Assembly (NCBI GenBank): GCA_902580945.1
Contig: CACHML010000002.1
Span: 1-64,000, forward strand
From: an uncultured Pelagibacteraceae bacterium
Lineage (GTDB): Bacteria > Pseudomonadota > Alphaproteobacteria > Pelagibacterales > Pelagibacteraceae
Direction of reading: 5' to 3'
Length of the DNA stretch: 64,000 nucleotides
Shown here piece after piece: positions 10,254 through 19,726 of the stretch (position 1 is the first letter of the stretch; the number at the start of each line of letters is the position of its first letter). A program made the translations under genes and the position numbers. A model generated the notes under the pieces. That model did not search any database. It was not told the origin of the DNA and worked only from the letters and a program-made list of their open reading frames with translations.

Positions 10254-11288
10254 TTATGCTACTTGTATGTTTGATTTTTTAAAATATGGAATTACATTTT
10301 CACCAATTCTATGCATCGACTCAATTAAATCATTTTGTGATTGACCAAAACTTGAACTAAGAATAATTTCATCAACTCCCGCTTCGGCATAGATACTTAA
10401 TTTATCAATCATTTCATTCAAAGGACAGATCAAAAGATTTTCTTTTAATTCATCTAAAGTTTGTTTTCTAGGCAAAGCTTCAATATTCCCTTCATTTACT
10501 TTACCAGGGCCAGTAAACATATTATCAAATCGTTTATAATATTCGTAAGCAAGTTTAGTTTTTTCTCTAGCTTCATTTTCATCTTTTGCTAAATAAGCCA
10601 TGCGTTGCATAGACAGTTTTAGTAGTTTTCCTTCTTCACCTAACTTTGTACAACCCTCCTTAAACGCATTCACTCTACTTAATAAAAGATCTTTAGTACC
10701 TGACAATACCGTTGATTGTACATGAAATCCCCTTGATGCTGCATCTTTAATACTTTCTAAATTCATGGCAGCTATCATCATTTGTACAGGGTTACTTATA
10801 GGTCGAGGCATTATAGTAATTGGTTCAAAATCATAGAATTTACCTTTGTATGAAACTTCTTTATTTTTTAACAGTAATTGTAAAACCTCGAGTGACTCTA
10901 TAAATTTTTCCTTTGACTTTTCTATGGGAGTTCCTAATCTTTGCATCTCCCAAGCAAAAGCACCTCTTCCAACTCCTAAAATTAACCTGCCATCAGTTAA
11001 AATATCTGCTGTTGCAACTTCACCAGCATATGTTCTCATATCATGAAGAGGTAAAACAACTATTCCAGTCGTGATTTTAATATTTTTTGTGATAGATGCA
11101 ATTTTTACAGCCATCTGCAAAGGTGATGGCATCATAAGTAAATTTATTAAATGATGTTCAGGAATTGATACTGTTGCATAACCAAGTTTCTCTGCAACAA
11201 CACATTCTTCCAACATATTTTTAAAATGTTGTTTTGAACCTACATTTGTATCTGGCATATAGCTAGTTAAGAAGTGATTGAAGTCCAT
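10254..11288 (-). CDS. LLM-class flavin-dependent oxidoreductase
   Basis: SIPEHH, TGIVVLPLHDM, DGRLILGVGRGAFAWE motifs of luciferase-like monooxygenases. Confidence 0.85.
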   Translation of the reverse strand: MDFNHFLTSYMPDTNVGSKQHFKNMLEECVVAEKLGYATVSIPEHHLINLLMMPSPLQMAVKIASITKNIKITTGIVVLPLHDMRTYAGEVATADILTDGRLILGVGRGAFAWEMQRLGTPIEKSKEKFIESLEVLQLLLKNKEVSYKGKFYDFEPITIMPRPISNPVQMMIAAMNLESIKDAASRGFHVQSTVLSGTKDLLLSRVNAFKEGCTKLGEEGKLLKLSMQRMAYLAKDENEAREKTKLAYEYYKRFDNMFTGPGKVNEGNIEALPRKQTLDELKENLLICPLNEMIDKLSIYAEAGVDEIILSSSFGQSQNDLIESMHRIGENVIPYFKKSNIQVA

Positions 11289-11324
11289 GTATTTAATTTA
11301 CCATTTTAATTTTTCTTTAGATAT

Positions 11325-12269
11325 CTATTTTCTAATTTTATTTTCATATTTTTTTCTAAATAGTTGTAAGTTGACTAAATACTCGTCTCTTATATTTGAC
11401 AGTTGATTTATTGATTTTCCTTTAGCTTGTTTTTTTGTGCCTGAAATCAACCTTTCTGAGAGTTTTTTTGATAATTTTGGCGCTTTAAGCTTAGTCCATG
11501 GAAGTTTTAATGCTGGCCCAAATTGTTCTAACATATGCTTCATCCCAGCCTTTCCACCCGCTAAATGGAAGGTTAAAAATGTTCCCATCAAAGAATATCT
11601 TAAACCGGGACCATCCTCTATGGCTCTATCTAAGTCCTCTGTTGTAGCGTATCCTTCATTAATAATATGAAGCGCCTCTCTCCATAAGGCTTCTTGAAGT
11701 CTATCAGATAAATAACCAGGTAATTCTTTTTTTAGAACTATTGGATTCATTGAAATTGACTTATAAAATTTATTTGCAATTTTTAAAGATTTCTCACTAG
11801 TTCTTTTACCAGGTACTATTTCTACCAAAGGTAATAAATATACAGGATTGAATGGATGGCCAATTATGCCTCTCTGAATATTTTTACATTTTGAAAAAAT
11901 CTTTGATGGCAACAATCCTGAAGAACTTGATGAAATTAAAACATTTTTTTTGCAACTTTTAGAAATTTCCCTCATTAAAACAGTTTTTAAATTATAATTC
12001 TCTGGTGCACATTCTTGAATAAAATCAGCATCTTTAACTGCCTCTTCTAAAGATAAGAAAAATTTTAAATTATTTAAGTTTATTTTTTTTTTGTTAAAAA
12101 GTTTTTTTACATATGGGAGTGCTCTTTTGATTTCGTTTATTAAAATTTTCTTTTGCTTAAGATTTTTGTCATAAGCATAAACGATTTTATTATGAGCTAG
12201 AAATCTTATAATCCACCCTATTCCGATAACACCTGTTCCAACTACAGCAACTTTTTTAATATTTAACAT
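11325..12269 (-). CDS. L-carnitine dehydrogenase-like 3-hydroxyacyl-CoA dehydrogenase family protein
   Basis: VAVVGTGVIGIGW Rossmann motif, GHPFNPVYLLPLVEIVPG, GPGLRYSLMGTFLTFHLAGGKAGMKHMLEQFGPALKLPWTKL, characteristic of carnitine dehydrogenases; overlaps the BKACE gene. Confidence 0.82.
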   Translation of the reverse strand: MLNIKKVAVVGTGVIGIGWIIRFLAHNKIVYAYDKNLKQKKILINEIKRALPYVKKLFNKKKINLNNLKFFLSLEEAVKDADFIQECAPENYNLKTVLMREISKSCKKNVLISSSSSGLLPSKIFSKCKNIQRGIIGHPFNPVYLLPLVEIVPGKRTSEKSLKIANKFYKSISMNPIVLKKELPGYLSDRLQEALWREALHIINEGYATTEDLDRAIEDGPGLRYSLMGTFLTFHLAGGKAGMKHMLEQFGPALKLPWTKLKAPKLSKKLSERLISGTKKQAKGKSINQLSNIRDEYLVNLQLFRKKYENKIRK

Positions 12270-13156
12270 TACTTGTGTTTAACAAGCTTAAGTTTTGTCC
12301 TAGTTTCCTCTGCTGTCATTATTGATGCTCCAAGATCTGTAACTATCCTAATTGCTTTCTCTACTAATTGAGCATTTGTTGCTAGTTTGCCCTTTGATAA
12401 ATACAAATTATCCTCCAAACCTACTCTTGGGTTTCCTCCCATTACAACTGTTTGAGCTACAAATGGCATTTCATTTTTTGATATTGCAAAACCTGACCAC
12501 ACTCCTTCTTTAGGCATTATGTCTTTCATAGCTTGCATTGCTAGTGGGGTAGCGGGAGCTCCCCAAGGAATACCTAAACACATTTGAAACATTGGTGGAT
12601 CATCAAGCAAACCTTCTTTGTACAATTGTGATCCAAACCACATATTTCCTAAATCAAATGCCTCTATTTCTGGTTTAACTTTAATCTCTTGTAATTTTTT
12701 TGCAGCCTTCCTTAAATCATTTGGTGTATTAACTGTAATTACTGAACCGTCTCCAAAATTTAATGTACCTGCGTCTAGAGTACAAATTTCAGGTAAAAAT
12801 TGTTCTGCATTAGCAATTCTTTCCATCACATTTGCCATATCGGTCATTGGACCAAACTCTAATGGATTTTTACCTTGACCAATGTCTAAATCTCCACCCA
12901 TCCCAGTTGTTAAATTTAAAATAACATCTGTTTCACTTGATCTAATTCTATCTACTACTTCTTTATATAATTCTAGCCTTCTGCTTGGCGTTCCATCCTC
13001 TTCTCTTACATGAATATGGGCAATTGCAGCTCCTGCTTTTGCTGCTTCTATTGCTGATTTAGCTATTTGCTCTGGAGTTTTTGGTAAATCAGGATGTTTG
13101 CTTGCAGTATCTCCAGACCCAGTAACCGCGCATGAGATAAAAACGTTATTGTTCAT
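12269..13156 (-). CDS. BKACE (DUF849) beta-keto acid cleavage enzyme, probable 3-dehydrocarnitine cleavage
   Basis: AHIHVREEDGTPSRR, NLTTGMGG, TLDAGTLNFG, VVMGGNPRVGLEDNLY, typical of BKACE; coupled to the carnitine dehydrogenase homologue. Confidence 0.85.
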   Translation of the reverse strand: MNNNVFISCAVTGSGDTASKHPDLPKTPEQIAKSAIEAAKAGAAIAHIHVREEDGTPSRRLELYKEVVDRIRSSETDVILNLTTGMGGDLDIGQGKNPLEFGPMTDMANVMERIANAEQFLPEICTLDAGTLNFGDGSVITVNTPNDLRKAAKKLQEIKVKPEIEAFDLGNMWFGSQLYKEGLLDDPPMFQMCLGIPWGAPATPLAMQAMKDIMPKEGVWSGFAISKNEMPFVAQTVVMGGNPRVGLEDNLYLSKGKLATNAQLVEKAIRIVTDLGASIMTAEETRTKLKLVKHK

Positions 13157-13191
13157 AATTTATTTTTCAACTATATTTTAAAATCATACAA

Positions 13192-13917
13192 ATGGAAATA
13201 TCTGAATTACAGAAAGAATTAGCTGCAACTTTTAGATGGACAGCAAGACTAAATATGCACGAGGGTGTTGCAAACCATTTTAGTGCATGCGTCCCTGACT
13301 CTTCTGATTTTTACGTAAATAAGGCAGGCATTCATTTTAGTAATATGAAGGCAAGTGATTTAATCTTGGTGACTAAAGAAAATAAGGAAGAACTAAAGAA
13401 TAAACCAGACATAATTGATCCAACAGCCCTATATATACATAGCGCGATACATGAAAAAGCACCGCATGCAAGATGCATTTTTCATGTTCACTCAAAATAT
13501 GCAACTGCCCTCTCCACTCTTAAAGATCCTGTTATGAAACCTATCGATCAAAATACAATGATGTTTTACAATAGAGTATCTGCATTCAAAGAATTTGGAG
13601 GTCTAGGACTAGAAGAGGAGTCTATTAAGATGGCAAATGCTTTAGGAAACAAACAACACATGTTGCTTGCAAATCATGGAATTTTAACCACAGGAAGAAC
13701 AGTGGCCGAAGGTTTTAACTCTCTTTATTATTTTGAGAGAGCAGCAGAAACATATCTTACAGCTCTATCAACAAACCAGGAACTTAATGTTGTAAGCCAT
13801 GAAATTGCAGAAAAAACTGCAGAGGAGCATGAAAATTTTCCTACAGATTTTGCAAATTTATTTTTATCTCAAATCAGGATCATTTTAGACAAAGAAGAGC
13901 CAGATTATAAAAATTAA
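13192..13917 (+). CDS. Class II aldolase/adducin-family protein
   Basis: HEGVANHFSACVP, HVHSKYATALS, LLANHGILTTG. Confidence 0.85.
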   Translation: MEISELQKELAATFRWTARLNMHEGVANHFSACVPDSSDFYVNKAGIHFSNMKASDLILVTKENKEELKNKPDIIDPTALYIHSAIHEKAPHARCIFHVHSKYATALSTLKDPVMKPIDQNTMMFYNRVSAFKEFGGLGLEEESIKMANALGNKQHMLLANHGILTTGRTVAEGFNSLYYFERAAETYLTALSTNQELNVVSHEIAEKTAEEHENFPTDFANLFLSQIRIILDKEEPDYKN

Positions 13918-13918
13918 G

Positions 13919-14779
13919 ATGGACTTAGATAAATTAAAAGTAAGAAGAAGTTTTATTTTTACACCAGGTCTCCACCCTGAAATGTTTCCAAAAGCGATTG
14001 CATCAGGTGCTGATATGGTTTGTATTGAATTAGAAGATGGGATAGCAATAAATGACAAAGAACAAGCTCGAAAAAATACTATAGAAGCTCTTAAAACGCT
14101 CGAAGTTAAAAATGATGTAGAATTGGTTGTAAGGTTTAATAATCAAAGAACTAAATTTGGTCTTTTAGATCTAGAAGCTTTTATATCAAGTAAAGTAAAT
14201 CTAAAGGCTATTATGTTACCAAAAGTTAAAACACCAGATGAAATAACATTTATAGACGATCTTCTTACAGACTGTAATTTAGATACCGATCTTCATGTTA
14301 TAATGGAAACAAATGAAGCTTTAGAAAATATTTATAATATCGCTCATGCTAGTAAGAGAATTGTAGCTTTATATTTTGGTGGAGTTGATATGGCAGCAGA
14401 GCTTAGAGTTGAGAATAAATGGGAAAATCTTGTTCACGCAAGATCAAAGTTGGTTCATGCGGGAGCTAGTGTCGGTGTAGACGTTATAGATGTGCCTTAT
14501 TTAGATTTAGAAAACATGGATGGAATGAGGAAAGAAGCTGAACAAGTCAGAAATCTTGGATTTACTGGAAAAGGCTCTATTCATCCCAAACAAATTCAAA
14601 TTTTAAATGAAGTATTTACACCTCCAAAAGATGAAATTACTAAGGCAAAAAAAATATTAGAAGAATTTAACAATTCAAATACAGGTTTAGTAGTTATAGA
14701 TGGTAAGTTAATTGAAAAACCAGTCCTTAGAGAAATGAAAAGAAAAATACTCATAGCTGATAAAATTAATAAAGGATAA
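13919..14779 (+). CDS. HpcH/HpaI aldolase / citrate lyase beta-like (CitE/malyl-CoA lyase family)
   Basis: RRSFIFTPG, ELEDGIAINDKEQAR, FGGVDMAAELR, GFTGKGSIHPKQI. Confidence 0.85.
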   Translation: MDLDKLKVRRSFIFTPGLHPEMFPKAIASGADMVCIELEDGIAINDKEQARKNTIEALKTLEVKNDVELVVRFNNQRTKFGLLDLEAFISSKVNLKAIMLPKVKTPDEITFIDDLLTDCNLDTDLHVIMETNEALENIYNIAHASKRIVALYFGGVDMAAELRVENKWENLVHARSKLVHAGASVGVDVIDVPYLDLENMDGMRKEAEQVRNLGFTGKGSIHPKQIQILNEVFTPPKDEITKAKKILEEFNNSNTGLVVIDGKLIEKPVLREMKRKILIADKINKG

Positions 14780-14782
14780 AAA

Positions 14783-15250
14783 ATGTCGTATCATCTAGCA
14801 ACTAGAAAAATAATCAAAGAGTGGACAGATTATAATGAACATATGAATATGGCTTATTATATCTTAATCTTTGATCAAGCATGGGAAACGATGCTTAATA
14901 AATTTCAAATGGGTGGTGAAAATGCAAAATCAAATCTGAGAAGTACTATGGTTGTTGAAACTAGAACCACTTACAATAATGAGGTTAAAGAAAATCAAGA
15001 AGTAGAGGTATATTGCACACATTTTGATCACGATAAAAAAAGATTACATTTAAAATGTGAAATGTACGAAAAAGAAACTAAAACTCTTGCTGCTACTATG
15101 GAGAGTTTGTCCCTTTATATTGACTTGGGGAAAAGAAAGGTCACAGAATTTGAGGAAGATAAGCTTAAAATTATGGGTGAATTTATTGACGAAAATAAAT
15201 CAAGTTTTAAGTCTGAAAATTTAGAATTATCTGGTAGGTTAAAAAAATAA
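14783..15250 (+). CDS. Hot-dog thioesterase, probable betainyl-CoA thioesterase
   Basis: EWTDYNEHMNMAYYILIFDQAWE hot-dog motif; genomic context with carnitine dehydrogenase and BKACE. Confidence 0.7.
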   Translation: MSYHLATRKIIKEWTDYNEHMNMAYYILIFDQAWETMLNKFQMGGENAKSNLRSTMVVETRTTYNNEVKENQEVEVYCTHFDHDKKRLHLKCEMYEKETKTLAATMESLSLYIDLGKRKVTEFEEDKLKIMGEFIDENKSSFKSENLELSGRLKK

Positions 15251-15253
15251 ATT

Positions 15254-16081
15254 ATGGAAATTAAATTAGTATCAGGTGCATTAGGTGCAGAAGTAAGAGG
15301 TATCGATTTAAAAGATAGCTCTTTAGAAAATTGGAAGAAGATAAATAACCTATTATTAGAACATAAAGCTCTTTTCTTTAGAGATCAAGATATTACATCG
15401 CAAGAACAGATAAATTTAGCAAAACATTTTGGTCCATTAGAAAGACATATTTATGTTAAAGGAAGAAAAGATTATCCTGAAATATTAAGAATAATTAAAG
15501 CTCCAGAAGAAAAAAGACAATGGGGTGAAACTTGGCATACTGATGTAAGTTATAATCCTAAACCTACAAAAGTAATTATCTTAAGATCAATTAAAGTACC
15601 ACCAGTTGGTGGAGATACAATGTTTTCTAATATGGAAATCGCTTACGACACATTAAGCGATAAAATTAAAGATAAGGTTAATGATAAGAGAGCCATTCAT
15701 AGCTCTCTAGGGGCAGCAGCATTTGTTGATGCATATAAGGAAATGGAAGGGAATGGTAATCTAGATGAATATTCAAATTCCCATCCAGTAGTTAGAACTC
15801 ATCCTGAAACAGGAAAAAAAATTTTGTATGTAAATTCAATGTACACTAAAAGAATTTTAGATTTAGATGAAAATGAAAGTTCAGATATTTTAAATGAAAT
15901 ATTTTTACATCAAGAAAGACTTGATTTTACATGCAGATTTAAATGGACTGAAAATGCTGTAGCAATTTGGGACAATAGAAGCACCCTTCACCAAGGTTTG
16001 ACTGATTTTTTTCCTGGCAGAGGATTGGGCCATGAAAGAGTTATGGACAGGATTGCAGTCGAGGGTGATCATCCAAATTAA
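15254..16081 (+). CDS. TauD/TfdA-family Fe(II)/2OG dioxygenase
   Basis: LFFRDQDITSQEQINLAKHFGPLE, WHTDVSYNPKPTK, IWDNRSTLHQG. Confidence 0.88.
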   Translation: MEIKLVSGALGAEVRGIDLKDSSLENWKKINNLLLEHKALFFRDQDITSQEQINLAKHFGPLERHIYVKGRKDYPEILRIIKAPEEKRQWGETWHTDVSYNPKPTKVIILRSIKVPPVGGDTMFSNMEIAYDTLSDKIKDKVNDKRAIHSSLGAAAFVDAYKEMEGNGNLDEYSNSHPVVRTHPETGKKILYVNSMYTKRILDLDENESSDILNEIFLHQERLDFTCRFKWTENAVAIWDNRSTLHQGLTDFFPGRGLGHERVMDRIAVEGDHPN

Positions 16082-17668
16082 ATGCAAGCTTTTGATTATC
16101 TAATAGTTGGTGCTGGTTCAGCTGGATGTGTAGTAGCTAACAGATTATCTGAGAATGCTAATAATTCTGTAGCTATATTTGAGGCAGGTGGATCTAGTGA
16201 TATTTGGAAGGTTAAAATGCCATTAGCTCTTCTATATACAATGCATGACCCCAAATATAATTGGAAATATTATTCAGAACCTGAGCCATATTTGAACAAT
16301 AGACGTGTTTTTTGCCCAAGAGGAAAGATGATTGGAGGATGCTCATCTCATAATGGAATGGTCTTTGTCAGAGGAAATAGAGATGACTATACTAGATGGG
16401 AAAATTTTGGTTTGGATAATTGGTCCTATGATAAAGTTCTTCCTTATTTTAAGAAGATTGAAACTTGGTCTGAAGGTGAAAATCAATATAGAGGTTCATT
16501 GGGACCACTTCCAGTAAATTTATCTAAAAATTCAAATCCATTATTTAAAGCATTTATTGATGCTGCAGCTGAAGCAGGTCACAAAACAAATATAGATATG
16601 AATGGTGAGGAACAAGAAGGTTTTGGCATGTTTGATACTACAATGCATCAAGGCGAGAGAGCTGGAGTTGCCAAGTATTATTTAAACCCTGTTAAAAATA
16701 GAAAAAATTTGAATATTTTAAAAAACTCATTTGTTGAAAAGATAATATTTGAGGGAAAAAAAGCAGTTGGTCTTCAAGTAAAAATAAATAACAAAGTTGA
16801 AAAGATTTATGCAAATAAGGAAGTAATTTTGAGTGGAGGATCTATAAATTCTCCACAATTATTAATGTTATCTGGTATAGGCGACGAAACCCATCTTAGA
16901 GATAATGGTATTGAAGTTGTTCATCACTCAAAGGGTGTTGGAAAGAATTTACAAGATCATCTTGAAACTTACATACAGCAAAAATGTAAAACTCCTAATA
17001 CACTTTACACATACACAAAATTAATTCCTAAAATTTTAGCAGGTATGCAATGGTTTATGTTTAAATCTGGACCCTGCTCAAAATCATTTTTAGAGGCTGG
17101 TGGTTTTGCAAAATCATCGCCTGATAGAAAAGTTGCTAATATTCAATTTCATTTTTTTCCATCATTTGTGATAAATCATGGCCTAGAAGAACCTGATACA
17201 CATGGTTATCAATTACATGCAAGTCCAAATCATCCAAAAAGTAGAGGTGAAATAACACTTAATTCTTCAGACCCATACGATTACCCTAAAATTTTATTTA
17301 ATTATTTAAAAGAAGAAGAAGATCTTAAACAAACAAGAGAGTGTATTCATGTTGCAAGAAAAATTCTAGCACAGCCGGCTTTAGCAGAGCACGCTGGTGA
17401 TGAAGTTGGGCCAGGTTTTGATGCACAGTCAGATGATGAATTAAATGAATATATTAGATCGAAAGCAGACACTGCATATCATCCTTGTGGAACATGCAAA
17501 ATGGGAGTTGATGATATGGCAGTAGTAGACCAGGATTTGAGGGTAAATGGAATTGGAAATTTAAGAGTGATTGATGCATCAGTGATACCTGAAATACCAA
17601 GTGCAAACCTAAATGCTCCTACACTTATGATTGCTGAAAAAGGTTCAGAGGCAATTTTAAATAATTAA
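16082..17668 (+). CDS. GMC-family FAD oxidoreductase (choline dehydrogenase-like)
   Basis: DYLIVGAGSAGCVVANRLSE, GGCSSHNGMVFVRG, SGGSINSPQLLMLSGIG, AYHPCGTCKMG. Confidence 0.88.
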   Translation: MQAFDYLIVGAGSAGCVVANRLSENANNSVAIFEAGGSSDIWKVKMPLALLYTMHDPKYNWKYYSEPEPYLNNRRVFCPRGKMIGGCSSHNGMVFVRGNRDDYTRWENFGLDNWSYDKVLPYFKKIETWSEGENQYRGSLGPLPVNLSKNSNPLFKAFIDAAAEAGHKTNIDMNGEEQEGFGMFDTTMHQGERAGVAKYYLNPVKNRKNLNILKNSFVEKIIFEGKKAVGLQVKINNKVEKIYANKEVILSGGSINSPQLLMLSGIGDETHLRDNGIEVVHHSKGVGKNLQDHLETYIQQKCKTPNTLYTYTKLIPKILAGMQWFMFKSGPCSKSFLEAGGFAKSSPDRKVANIQFHFFPSFVINHGLEEPDTHGYQLHASPNHPKSRGEITLNSSDPYDYPKILFNYLKEEEDLKQTRECIHVARKILAQPALAEHAGDEVGPGFDAQSDDELNEYIRSKADTAYHPCGTCKMGVDDMAVVDQDLRVNGIGNLRVIDASVIPEIPSANLNAPTLMIAEKGSEAILNN

Positions 17669-17703
17669 TATTATTATCACCAATGATTTGATATAGGTGT
17701 CTC

Positions 17704-18654
17704 ATGGACACAAACCAAAATACCAGAGGTATTTTTTTTATAATGACTGGTATGGCTTTTTTTTCAATACAAGACTCTTTAATTAAATTTATTTTTGAGG
17801 ATATTGCTTTATTCGAGCTTTATTTTGGAAGAACCCTTATACAATCAGTATTTTTGCTATCATTTGTTTTAATCACTAAAAAAACAATATCTTTAAAAAC
17901 ACATTACCCATTATTAACATTAATAAGAGTTGTATGTTTTTTCTTTGGTTTTAGTTTTTTTTATATTTCACTGACTTTTATGACGCTTGCGATGACAAGT
18001 GCACTATTTTTCTCCTGCCCTTTCTTTATGTCTATGTTTGCTAAATTTTTCTTAAAAGAAAAAATTGGAATTAGAAGATGGAGTGCAATTGTAGTTGGAT
18101 TTATTGGAGTATTAATTGTTTTAAATCCATCTTTAGATAATTTTAATTTCTTTAAATTAGCACCTGTAGCATGTGCGCTTTGCTATTCAATCTCGATGAC
18201 AATAACAAAATATACATCCGATAAAGATAGTATTTATACTCAAATGACTTGGCTTTATGTTTTTGCATTATTTGCAAGTTTGGTAATATTTTTTGTTAGC
18301 GGAGATGGAAAATTTAACACTTTTACAGATCCAACTTTACAATTTATTGTTAGAGAATGGTTTACTAACCCAGGAGAGGCATGGCCCTATGTTTTAATTA
18401 TGGGAATAGTTGCTTCGATTTCGTTTTTTTGTGTATTTACTGCTTATAGTATTGCCTCACCATCGGTTGTTTCATTATTTGAGTATTCATACATAGTGTT
18501 TGCAATGGTAGCTGGTTATATATTATTTGAAACAATACCAGTGCCAAGAACTTTTCTAGGTGCATCAATAATTATTGGTGCTGGCGTATATATTTATTTT
18601 AGAGAAAAAGTCCGAGGACAAATGATTGCTACAGATACACCAGCGAATAGATGA
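17704..18654 (+). CDS. EamA/DMT-family transporter
   Basis: Ten-TM-like hydrophobic protein with two EamA repeats. Confidence 0.8.
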   Translation: MDTNQNTRGIFFIMTGMAFFSIQDSLIKFIFEDIALFELYFGRTLIQSVFLLSFVLITKKTISLKTHYPLLTLIRVVCFFFGFSFFYISLTFMTLAMTSALFFSCPFFMSMFAKFFLKEKIGIRRWSAIVVGFIGVLIVLNPSLDNFNFFKLAPVACALCYSISMTITKYTSDKDSIYTQMTWLYVFALFASLVIFFVSGDGKFNTFTDPTLQFIVREWFTNPGEAWPYVLIMGIVASISFFCVFTAYSIASPSVVSLFEYSYIVFAMVAGYILFETIPVPRTFLGASIIIGAGVYIYFREKVRGQMIATDTPANR

Positions 18655-19622
18655 TAAGAAAAAATTATATTCCAACAATAAATATAAATCCTATTCTAAA
18701 AAATAACTTCAATTCAAAAGCAACATTAAAAATTACAAGGGAAATTGAAAAAGCTTGTGTTGAGGTTGGTTTTTTTCAAATAGTTGGTCATGGAATAAAA
18801 TTAAAAAAAATAAATAAAGTATGTAAAATCGGAGAAAATTTTTTTAAATCAAATAAGAACAATAAATTTAAATTGGCTCCGAAGAAATGGAATAAAAAGA
18901 GTAAAAATATTTATCGAGGATATTTTCCAAATGATGTTAATGGAAAAGAAGGATTAGACTTAGGTGACTTAAAAGTAACAAAGGATTTTTCAAAAAAAAC
19001 TAGAAATCAATACATAGAGCATTTAAGTATAGAGAAGTCATTTAATAAGCAATCTATTGAAAAACTAGCAGATTATTTTGAAAATTTATTTAATTTAAGC
19101 GAAACTCTTTTTAAAAGTATTATAAAACTTTATAAAAAAGACCCCAATTTATCTAAAAAAGCCTTTTCGAGACTAAAAACACTTAGCACTTTAAGATTTA
19201 ATTATTACCCAAATCAGTCTAAACCAGTTGAAATATCAAAACAAGATGGGGTCGCACTTGGATGTGAAACACATGTTGATAGTGGTATTTTCACAGTTTT
19301 ATATCAAAACAAAAAAGGTGGTCTTCAAGTTCAAAACCGGAAAACAAAAAAATGGCATGATGTTCCTTTCAATAAAAATGCCTTGGTAGTGAATACAGGT
19401 AGAGCGCTAGAATATTTAAGCAAAGGCAAGTTTAAAGCAACAAATCATAGGGTATTGTGGAATAAGCAAAAAAGGCTCTCTGTTCCTTTCTTTTTTGAGC
19501 CCTCTTATGACTTTAAAATGAATCTTTCCTTTTTAAATAAGCGAAGATTTAGTATCGGTGGCATCAGATATGATAAATTTCTAAATAAGTCTTTAAAAAA
19601 ATTCGTTGAATATCAAAGATAA
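18651..19622 (+). CDS. Isopenicillin N synthase-like Fe(II)/2OG oxygenase
   Basis: EVGFFQIVGHGI N-terminal motif, CETHVDSGIFTVLYQNKKGGLQV, TNHRV. Confidence 0.85.
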   Translation: MIRKNYIPTININPILKNNFNSKATLKITREIEKACVEVGFFQIVGHGIKLKKINKVCKIGENFFKSNKNNKFKLAPKKWNKKSKNIYRGYFPNDVNGKEGLDLGDLKVTKDFSKKTRNQYIEHLSIEKSFNKQSIEKLADYFENLFNLSETLFKSIIKLYKKDPNLSKKAFSRLKTLSTLRFNYYPNQSKPVEISKQDGVALGCETHVDSGIFTVLYQNKKGGLQVQNRKTKKWHDVPFNKNALVVNTGRALEYLSKGKFKATNHRVLWNKQKRLSVPFFFEPSYDFKMNLSFLNKRRFSIGGIRYDKFLNKSLKKFVEYQR

Positions 19623-19658
19623 GAATAATAATATTGTCATATAAAGCGATACATAACT

Positions 19659-19726
19659 CGTCGTAAAATCTTATACGAAAGTGGGATCGGTCGTCTTTAA
19701 ATTAATTTTTAAAGGAGGCTTTAATG
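19659..19726 (+). promoter_or_regulatory. Candidate structured 5' leader with alternative RBS hairpins
   Basis: GAAA-capped hairpin ATCTTATAC-GAAA-GTGGGAT at 19668-19687; CTTTAA (19695-19700), TTAAAG (19709-19714) and CTTTAA (19719-19724) allow two mutually exclusive stems, one placing GAGG in its loop and pairing into the start codon. Confidence 0.45.
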
